A DNA stretch of 64,000 nt from Ailanthus altissimus (Eukaryota > Streptophyta > Magnoliopsida > Sapindales > Simaroubaceae): positions 3,239,001 through 3,303,000 of the forward strand of contig CAMPEX010000001.1 in NCBI GenBank assembly GCA_946807835.1, in the 5' to 3' direction. The position numbers and the translations under genes were made by a program. The notes under the pieces were generated by a model, which saw nothing but the letters and a program-made list of their open reading frames with translations, had not been told where the DNA came from and did no database searches. Shown in pieces: positions 55,948 through 64,000 of this stretch. The stretch's first letter is position 1. Every line of letters starts with the position of its first letter.

Positions 55948-57990
55948 ATGCTTCATGAGGTGCTGACTTACCGTTTTAACACACTATAAGAAAGAAATCA
56001 CATCAAAAATAAAGATTAAAATTAAAAATTCACTTGGCTTGTGATTTATGCTATACTATCTAAGCGCAAGTGCATGCTATCGTATCAAGTAATATAAGAT
56101 TTTAAGTCCAGATATCGATTTCACAAGGACTATGCAATCTAATTCTATAAATCAAGTACTAAAATTTACCTACTTAACTTTTATTCAGAATATTACAATC
56201 TGAAATTTATTTAACTAATCTACTCTATCAATTAAACTAAAAAAAGAGTAAAGGATAGAATTCACAAATAAGGATTATCTAGGGTTTTGACTTTTCCCCT
56301 AGTATTTCATTGCACTCATTAACCACTTAGTTAATCTCTTAATACCAATTGATTGGCTTAGACACTAATCTCATCACAAGCCTCTGTCGATGGTCAAGTG
56401 ACTATATTACACATTCTAACAATCACCTATATGTCTACGGTAATCAAATTAGAATATAATTCATTAAGATCAAGTCTAAATTATACCATACATGCCACCT
56501 AGGTATATGTCTATCCTAGATGGAACTCATAGTTGTTACCCTATGATCATGCACCAAACTATCATAGGCTAAACACATGAATCCCTTTGTCAAGTTCATC
56601 ATGGTTCTTTAATCATTCAAAATATTGATCAAGTATAATGAAAGCATTAAACACAAGATAGAATGAATCAATTGAATGTATCAAGTTCATAAACTAAAAA
56701 TTAACACAATTCAAATCCATACTAGGTTTACATAGTCTAACCATAGAATAACAAGTTTTGCTCATCACAAAACTAAAAGTAGCTAACCAATTCATAAAGA
56801 TCAACAAGATTAAGAATATAATGATAAACAAAAGAGAAGAGTAACTAAAGATAAGAGTAACTAATCAAAGTGACTCTTTGATATACTTTTTGCTCAATCT
56901 TGACTTGAAGCTTGAATCTCAATCTTAGTTCTTCAATCATTGGCTTTGATATTTTATTTTGTGTTGTGTATTCTTTATCTAAGTTTTTGCCTCTTTTGTT
57001 CTCCTTTCCTCTCTCTTAATTAGGATTTTTGGCCTTCTATTTATAGGTTTTTATTTTTAAATTAGAGTTAAACATCAAATACAAGTCAAAGTAGGATTAC
57101 TGTTCACGAGTTACTATAGTAAAATACTGTTCACTGCCACTGTTCGTGCACCGTGGTGCTGAATCCTAGGTGCCGCGATGCTCCTCTCTGAGCACTATGA
57201 TGCGTGCACTGTAGCTTATAACTGTAGTATATTAATGTAACTCGTACTGTAGCAATTTTATGTTTTTAGCTTATTTTCATTAGAGTTTCAACCCTATTTA
57301 TTCCATTGACTCCAAACCTACACAAAATAATAATAAAATACATCAAAACCCAAATAATATTAATTTCTACGAATAAATATTAAGTTTGAAAGATGAAAAT
57401 ATTAGACTTAATGAACCCTTATTAGGTTTCCTTTAAAGAAGCACTTGATTTTACATTTTCGGCTTGATGCCTTTTGGATTCATGGTGGATCAAATTACAC
57501 GTTTGAGGTATTTTGCCTATAGAGCACTTTTCTTTTGTCGTGCTTTGATGTGTGCTCAATGGTCTTGTCAATCCATTTTCTTAATTTTCAAAGCTCCATA
57601 AGATGATATTTAAAAAAAAAAACCCCAACTTTCTTGTGTTGAGCTTGTATGGAACAAGTTTCAATCTTGACTGAAAGAATGAACCTCGTTGGATGGTATT
57701 TATTTGCCTTTCTATGATGATCTTGCCATGGCCTATCTTTTTCTTTGTTTGGTGTAACATTTCTTTTTCCATTAGCTTGGGGTTGGATTGATTCCATCTT
57801 TTTCCATTTTGAGGTCCATTATTCTTTATTTGGATGCACATTGTCGATCTTCAAACATTCTTCAAAGTCATTCAACAAGTTTTTTTTTTAAAGACTTTAA
57901 ATGTTATTTCTTCATCTTACACTAGTATCTTCAACTCTATTTTTTTTCATGTCAATTAGAGCTTTCTAAGTAGCTAGAAATGGTCAACTA
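55948..57990 (-). repeat. Tandem duplication, copy 2, split by a D-type LTR
   Basis: Copy 2 reads 55948-56039, is interrupted by the D LTR at 56040-57424, and continues to about 57990 where the protease relic begins. Without the LTR it is about 655 bp, the same as copy 1. The duplication therefore came before the LTR insertion. Confidence 0.82.
56040..57424 (-). mobile_element. D-type solo LTR
   Basis: A 1385-bp unit from TGTGATTTATGC to CCCTTATTA, the decayed reverse of a TGATAAGG start. It carries 'GCGCAAGTGCATG' near 56069 and 'ATCGATTTCAC', the 3'-end signature seen in the other D LTRs. The flanks read GGCT on the left and GGTT on the right, consistent with a mutated duplication of the 'aggtt' in copy 1, but not exact. 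There is no internal region. Confidence 0.8.
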
Positions 57991-58310
57991 AGAATGACAG
58001 GATCTCTTGGTTTTCCTCTATGTCAAGAACAACAAAATCCACAAGAAGAATGAATTTATCCACCTTGAATAAATTATCTTTAATGACACATTTAGATAAG
58101 TGAAGCATCGAATTACCATTTGCTAGAAAATTGCAGTAGGCTTCAGTTCTCCAAGTTCTAGCGTCCCAAAAATTGATAAAGGCGTGAGATTATTGCTAGT
58201 ACCAAGATTATATAAGGCCATCTCAAAAGTTGAATATCTAATAGTGCACGAGATTGTGAAACTCCCGAGATCCTTCAACATTTGTGGTAAATTTATTTAA
58301 CAAATTGCAT
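57991..58310 (-). pseudogene. Aspartic protease relic, Tat/Athila type
   Basis: The minus strand gives MLKDLGSFTISCTI, then an active-site-like NLGTSNNLTPLSIF, in which D(L)GAS has decayed to N(L)GTS, and LELGELKPTA. Stops and frameshifts follow. The order gag to protease on the minus strand matches the parallel relic at 26-27.5 kb. Confidence 0.65.
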
Positions 58311-58599
58311 TACACTGTTCTATTAGCTTCATTGTCTCATAATCCTCAAATTTTCTTTTCTCTGACATAATCTCCTTTATAAATTTTATATAGTTCGACA
58401 TTTGCTCCAATGCATTAGTAAAAAGAATATTTGTATGAATCTTCTTAAAGATCTCAAGAAATTTGGAGAACTAAGTATACAATTTCTTTGTTTAGAATTG
58501 TTGGGGAAATATTAATGGAGGGGTAAGTATAATAGGGTTACCCAAAAAAGAAATAGAGTTAGGCTTTCACCTATTGTGGTTCTAGTTTAACTTCTTTCT

Positions 58600-59960
58600 C
58601 CTTTATCTTTGGAGCTTCCACTTTATTTTATTCCTAGAAGTAATGGCCTTGTAATGTTCCCTCAGGTTGGGCTTTGTGTCTCTTGGAAACTTTTCAAAAG
58701 ATTGGCGCTTGATTGAATTGGTAAGTTTCTTAATTTACACCTCAAGAGACTTCATTGTAGCACCTATGTTAGTGCAATGTGTCTTTATACGATTAAGTCA
58801 GGCCTCATTTTTGTTAAATTTATCTTGTCTCCATAATGAAGGTACTTAAAGAATCATTCAATAATAGCTTCTTTTAGATTATTTGTCGATCAAACCTCGA
58901 TGGAGGTTGTAGTGCATTCATTGAAATACCATATGCAAAATTCTCATGATTATAAAGTCCTGAATGGTAATGTGTATGCAAGTTTGTTGGCATGCTGTTG
59001 CTATAGTAATTGAAATTTCGGTTGTTAGCATATTGTACTTACTTTTGATCACCACCATCATCAGTACAAGACACTCTATCAATCATAGGTGGATCCTCAC
59101 TTAATGAAGACTCTATAGCAAGCAGTGTAAAAATTTGGTTGGATAAAGTTGAAACTTAACTTGAAAGTGCTACAATAAGGTCAACTTCATCCACTCCGGT
59201 GGCCTTCCTCATAATAGAACTCTTATTTAGCCATTGATAGTTATTGAATGCCATCTCTTCGAACAATAATTGAGCTTCATCGACTATTTTGGTTAGCAAA
59301 GTACCACCGGCCGTTGCATTTACAAGTGTTCTAGTTTCTCCATTCAACCCATTTTAAAATAGTTGGATTTGGAACCAATCTTAGTATCTATGTTAGAGGC
59401 ACTCCCAAATAAGATCTTTAAACCCCTTCCAAGCTTCTAGGTTCAAAATCTATTTTTCCAAATTGTGATATTTCTCCTCATAGTTGAAAAGTCTTTGACG
59501 GGGGAAATAACTTAATAAGGAATTTATGTGTCAACTTCTCCCATATTACTCTACTTTCTGATTACAATAATTGAAGCCAACCAGAGCCTTGTCCCTAAGA
59601 GAGAACGAGAATAAGCCTAGGCGAATGATGTCTCGTGAAACTTTATTCACCTACTAGTGTCACAAATTTTTTAAAAAATAGCAAAGTGAACATTAGAGTC
59701 TTCGTTTGGCAATCCCCCTTATTGTTTTTGTTAGACCTTATTGATGAGATCCGACTTCAACTTAAAGTTATTGGCATTTATTACTTGGCACTGAATTCTC
59801 AAATAATTAGCATTAACCATGGGCTTAAAATAATCCTACAAGGCTTGTGGCTATTAGTTGTTGCCTTCTTCCTTCATAGCTTGGGCTTCGTTCCTTTATT
59901 CTCTTCTAAACTTCAGTAAAATACTCTCTACTTTCATATTAATAGGTAATAACTCCAAGC
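58600..59960 (-). pseudogene. gag: Gag relic, Tat/Athila type
   Basis: Recognisable minus-strand pieces are a capsid-like region with WEKLTHKFL and LFPPSKTF (about 59480-59560), and MNGETRTLVNATAGGTLLTKI and FEEMAFNNYQWLNKSS (59156-59347), the AAGG/NNYQW segment of Athila-type gag. NIGATMKSLEVQIKKLTNSI and KFPRDTKPNLREHYKAI (about 58640-58770) are the C-terminal 'LEVQIGQL...FPSDTxxNPKE' type. Frameshifts and stops separate the pieces. Plus-strand frames at 58667-58849 and 59635-59919 are shadows. Confidence 0.75.
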
Positions 59961-60084
59961 TATGAGTTCTTCTCATACACCTTTGAAACAACCGAAACAA
60001 CCCGAACTCAAAAAATTAAAAAAATTCCTAAATTAAGATCAATTTGCTTTGCCATAATATTAGCAAGAACTCAAAAACTACAAT

Positions 60085-60101
60085 CTCTGATAACGGCGCC
60101 A
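60085..60101 (-). other. Decayed tRNA-Asp primer-binding site
   Basis: The minus strand reads TGGCGCCGTTATCAGAG. The first eleven bases match the Athila tRNA-Asp PBS at 30860 and the rest has changed. It sits between the gag relic and LTR-like sequence, as expected. Confidence 0.8.
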
Positions 60102-60105
60102 AAAA

Positions 60106-60936
60106 TGTGTTCGTGATGATGACACACACATATACAAAATCGCAAGTGCACGAATTATGAATAAGTAATAAAGTGATGAGTATTGTCTTACGAGGATTAA
60201 TCTTTTAAAATAATACTAAGTGCTATAAGTGTTCACAACTTAATTTTATCTAGGCTACTATAATTCTAAATTGATTGTGCAAATTAACAAAAATTAAACT
60301 AAATACACTAACAATTTGACAATCGTAGGATATGAGAAATCTATAATTAAGTGGTCCTAGGGTCTTGATTTCACTATATTGTTCCTATGTTCTTCATTTT
60401 TTTGTGACTATTAACTATTCTCGTTAATTCATTAATCAATGGGGACAAAGTTAATCTCATTATCTCTCCTGAGAAATAATGAAATCTTAAGCATACATTT
60501 TCAAGTAGATATTCCTATCTAACTTGTATATATATACAATAATTAAGTAACCTTTTCGTTGATTAGCCAAGTGTTATTAGTCTCTAACTCAATAATAGCC
60601 AAGGCTATGCTTCCCAAATCCAATCAATAGGTTAATCTTTCCCAAACATTAAAACCCAAAAATTTAGAACGACTAATTCATTTCACAACAAATTAAAAGC
60701 ATTAGGTGGAGAAAAGCATAAATGAATTAAATAAGACGTTGTTAATAATCAACTAAGTTCCAAACATAGTATTATAAAGCTAAATTAAGGCCTCAGAAAA
60801 AAAGTATAGCCAATCATAGATAAAAACAAAACTAAGATAATTTAGAAATTTATAAGTGAAAATATGTTTAAGCAAACAATATCCACAAAATATGAATTCC
60901 TAATCAAAGAGAATAAGAAGAGGGCAAAGAAAAAAT
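60106..60936 (-). mobile_element. 5' LTR (partial) of the minus-strand Tat/Athila relic
   Basis: It begins TGTGTTCGTGATG beside the PBS and has 'CGCAAGTGCACGAATTATG...AAGTAATAAAGTGATGAGTATTGTC', the reversed LTR 3'-end signature of this group. It is cut at 60936 by a family C LTR, so its distal part is not visible here. Confidence 0.7.
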
Positions 60937-62043
60937 TGTTGGGATTTGTGCTTACGTGTCATCCCATTATGTATGAACATTTGTTTAATATTTATACTAG
61001 TATTATTATTTCAATAAATCGCTAATTATATTTATATATAGTAAGATGCTTGTAACGTTTAGACATTGTACGATCTGAAAGAGTTCAGATCTGGTCTAAA
61101 TAAGTTTAGATTAGTGCTAAGAATTAGCAACGCTGAGAGTTATAAATGTTAAGAGTTGGCACTGATAAGAGTTATCAGGTTATAAGAGTCAGCGATATCT
61201 AAAGAGTTAGAGCCTTGTCTGAAATGGGATAAAGAACTAAGAATATATTGGTAATGACGTAGTTGCAGAGAGTTGCAAATAGTGCTAGGAAATGTCATTA
61301 GGCAAATATGTTCTCAAATATTATGTTCCTGATCCATCTTCACTGATGCTGGTCTATCAGTGAATACCTTAATAAATATATAGATTGGTGTATGTCTATA
61401 TCTGGATGGTCCAGATGGTTAGTCGTAGCAAACCATGAGTTTAGTGGAAGCTTGTATAGAGATACAGTTATTCAGTAAGGATTGAATACTGAACAGACTC
61501 ACAAAGATCTCCAATAGACATCCCATAAAGATGTCAATTTAGGGTCTTTCGAGTTGAATAGTATTCATGGTCATTTGACCTGAGTACCACGGTGGGCTTG
61601 TGAGTGATCCACCATACTTTGGTTTCACACATGTTAGAAACCTTTCATGGTCTGACTGCTGGGTGTCGCTAGGTATGGTCTGATGCTTATGGAGTTCGGT
61701 GTTAATAGATATGGGATCTATCAGCTCATTTGGGTGAGTATTATATCCTAATACTCTATAGATTGTATTTCAGAAAGTCTTATGGCCATAAGCAATAATT
61801 CCCGGGAAAAGAGTTTAACCCTAGGGATAAATAATATTACAAAAGTGTTTGGGAATATTATTTATTGAAATACAATTCTAGAGATAAGTTTTCAGTCGGG
61901 CATATGGATATTTGATAGTGTTGATCTATATCTCTGCTCTACTCAGATGTAAATGATGGAGGGATTATATGAATATGTTATAACCTTAACTTGTATAGTC
62001 TAATGCCCCGCTTTGTAATATCCGTAACGTGTGTATGGGACAT
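60937..62043 (+). mobile_element. Family C LTR, 5' portion (copy C7)
   Basis: It begins TGTTGGGATTTGTGCTTACGTGTC and is collinear with the other C LTRs up to 'taacgtgtgtatgggacat' at about 62043, where it breaks off. It is much closer to the copy at 62722 than to C1 or C4, which suggests that the two derive from one event or one subfamily. Confidence 0.8.
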
Positions 62044-62379
62044 GAATGATGATTCTACTGCTTATTCACAATTGGTTAGAATAAATATTTATATTATTTG
62101 TATTTTATTTGTAAATGGATGATACTTGATTTATGTATTATTAATATTGTTTGTATAGATAAGACCTTATTATTAGTTCTGAGTTTATTTACAAGATTTT
62201 AAATTTATTTTAGAGACCAAATTATAATACTTGAAAAGATTTAGGGGCTTATTTATAAATAATAAAAATTAGCCTAATATATAAAAAGACCTATTTTCAC
62301 CTACCCTTGAGAACGTGCTTTTACTGTTCAGTGAGATAAGGTACCTATTGATAGGACTATACGTGGAGTCCACCCATCA
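62044..62379. other. Unassigned AT-rich segment between C copies
   Basis: AT-rich sequence with no recognisable gene. 'ccaaattataatacttgaaaagatttaggggc' near 62218 looks like generic transposon flank. It separates C7 from the SINE-like foldback. Confidence 0.3.
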
Positions 62380-62713
62380 GGGTACAACCATTGAACCTTA
62401 AAGGCCTATAAGGGATGAGATCCCAGGTTCAACATTGGTTGGGGGCAGTATGAGATGCAGTTCTGTGCGTGGTGCACTAGCTGGTATGCCTGGTGGACCC
62501 AAGTCGTTGGGTGGGCTCTACATACAGTCCTATCAAAAAGGCCTGCCTTTTTGTAAGACTATGTGGGGCCCTCAAACTACTTTAGTCTAACTAGTGGCTG
62601 ACACCTCAGTACCTACTGGCTCACCCACATAATCTGCCTCATGCATGACCCCCAACTATGTTGAACATGAGATCTCATCCCTTATAGGCCTTTAAAGTTC
62701 AATGGTTGTACCC
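62380..62713. mobile_element. Foldback of two tail-to-tail SINE-like units
   Basis: A 334-bp imperfect palindrome. The outer arms (62380-62460 and about 62635-62713) are clearly complementary: GGGTACAACCATTGAACYTTAAAGG, then GGGATGAGATC and GTTCAACAT. The centre has 'AAAAAGGCCTGCCTTTTT'. Each arm carries a box B-like GGTTCAAC or GTTCAAC string and, inward, GGTGGGCTCTACATA (left) or GGGCCCCACATA (right arm, read in reverse). The latter matches the 3' end of the SINE-like block at 3749-3905. This fits two SINE-like copies facing tail to tail. No flanking duplication was found. Confidence 0.5.
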
Positions 62714-62721
62714 ATTAAGTT

Positions 62722-64000
62722 TTTTGGGATTTGTGCTTACGTGTTATTCCTTTATGTATGAATATTTGTTTAATATTTATACTAGTATTATTATTCATTA
62801 AATCACTAATTATATTTATATATGGTAAGATGCTTGTAACGTTTAGACATTGTACGATCTGAAAGAGTTCAGATCTGGTCGAAATGAGTTTAGATCAATG
62901 CTAAGAATTAGCAACGCTGAGAGTTATAAATGCTAAGAATTAGCAACGCTGAGAGTTATAAATGCTAAGAGTTGGCACTGATAAGAGTTATCAGGTTATA
63001 AGTGTCAGTGATATCTAAACAGTTAGAGGCTTGTCTGAAATGAGACAAAGACCTAAGAATATATTGGTAATGACGTAGTTCCAAAGAGTTGCAAATAGTG
63101 TTAGGAAATATCATTATGCAAATATGTTTTCAAATATTATGTTCCTGATCTATCTTCACTGATGCTGGTCTGTCAGTGAATACCTTAATAAATATATAGA
63201 TTGGTGTATGTCTATATCTGGATGGTCCAGATGGTTAGTCTTAGCAAACCATGATTTTAGTGGAAGCTCGTATAGAAATACAAGTATTCAATAAGGATTG
63301 AATACTGAACAGACTCACAAAGATCTCTAATAGACATCCTATAAAGTCGTCAATTGAGGGTTTTTCGAGTTGAGTAGTATTCGTGGTTCTTTGACCTAAT
63401 TGCCACAGTGGGCTTATAAGTGATCCACCATACTTTGCTTCTACACATGTCAGAAACCTTTCATGGTCTGACCACTGGGTGTCGCTGGGTATGGTCCGAT
63501 GCTCATGGAGTTCGATGTGCATAGATACAGGATCCATCAGCTCATTTGGGTAAGTATTATATCTTAATACTCTATAGATTGTATTTCAGAAAGTCTTATG
63601 GCCATAAGCAATAATTCTCGGGAAAAGAGTTTAACCATAGGGGTAAATAATTTTACAAAAATGTTTGAGAATATTATTTATTGAAATACAATTCTATAGA
63701 TAAGCTTTCAGTTGGGCATATAGAGATTTGATGGTGTTGATCTATATCTCTACTCTACTCAGATATAAATGATGGAGGGATTATATGAATATGTTATAAC
63801 CTTAACTTGTATAGTTTAACGCGCCGCTTTATAATATCCATAACGTGTGTGTGGGGCATCGTTCACGGACATATGGAGGAGTTCCATATGACAATTTAGG
63901 AATGGACCTAGAGAGTCTCACAATATGAAGTGTACTCATTTTGCACTGGGGCAACATAATGGATTGAACAGTTCCATCCTCGAAATTTTAGCAAACCGAA
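62722..64000 (+). mobile_element. Family C LTR, 5' portion (copy C8), running off the window
   Basis: It is collinear with C7 from 'tttgggatttgtgcttacgtg' and continues beyond C7's break point through the 'gggcatcgttcacggac' block to the end of the window. It contains a 32-bp tandem duplication (about 62897-62960). The minus-strand frame at 63241-63537 is LTR sequence. Confidence 0.8.
62897..62960. repeat. 32-bp tandem duplication inside a family C LTR
   Basis: 'atgctaagaattagcaacg' plus the following 13 bases occurs twice in a row. C7 has the unit once at the equivalent place (about 61115-61150). Confidence 0.85.

Noticed and set aside
56035..57429. Exact target duplication for the D LTR at 56040-57424
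   Set aside because: The flanks read GGCT and GGTT. They are compatible with a mutated duplication but not exact, so none is claimed.

Overview
This is plant nuclear DNA, probably from a eudicot; the species cannot be named from the sequence. It is AT-rich and consists almost wholly of LTR retrotransposons inserted into one another. I see no intact single-copy host gene, no rRNA or tRNA gene and no CRISPR array. The tRNA-like matches are retrotransposon primer-binding sites (PBS).

Four repeat families explain most of the window. Family A is a Ty3/gypsy chromovirus of the Tekay/Del type (LTR about 2.77 kb, TGTAATATCC...CCTGTCA, initiator tRNA-Met PBS, C-terminal chromodomain). It is present as a partial LTR (1-1571), a decayed element (about 3906-10702), a solo LTR (13915-16681) and a near-complete element (32475-42895). 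Family B is one Athila-type element (29294-53483; LTRs about 1.55 kb, tRNA-Asp PBS). Family C is a long LTR (about 2.0-2.2 kb, starting TGTTGG) seen only as LTRs or LTR pieces, with no recognisable coding partner. Family D is a Tat/Athila-like LTR (about 1.4 kb, TGATAAGG...) found with old Tat-type gag, protease and reverse transcriptase relics.

Layout. 1-12.3 kb: a D LTR holding a C LTR that in turn holds a decayed A element. 12.3-22.2 kb: several C LTRs in both orientations, invaded by an A solo LTR (target duplication GAATA) and a C-type solo LTR (ATTAT). 22.2-29.3 kb: the 3' end and LTR of a plus-strand Tat-like element, then minus-strand gag-protease and RT relics and a possible hAT remnant. 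29.3-53.5 kb: the Athila element, flanked by a TTCAC duplication. Its gag is split by the 10.4-kb family A element (duplication ATAAC) and its RT by a D solo LTR (duplication GTATT). 53.5-60.9 kb: a minus-strand Tat/Athila relic with LTR, PBS, gag and protease, containing a 656-bp tandem duplication and a D LTR. 60.9-64 kb: two C LTR copies in the same orientation, separated by a foldback made of two SINE-like units.

The most interesting feature is downstream of the Athila pol. Where an env-like gene would sit, there is an unfamiliar ORF with a Cys4 motif (49076-49694), followed by an intronless, nearly full-length cytokinin-activating LOG gene (49941-50588). The LOG frame has a single premature stop, keeps the PGGxGTxxE motif, and has a TATA-like box 53 bases upstream. 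It looks like a captured cellular hormone gene carried as retrotransposon cargo.
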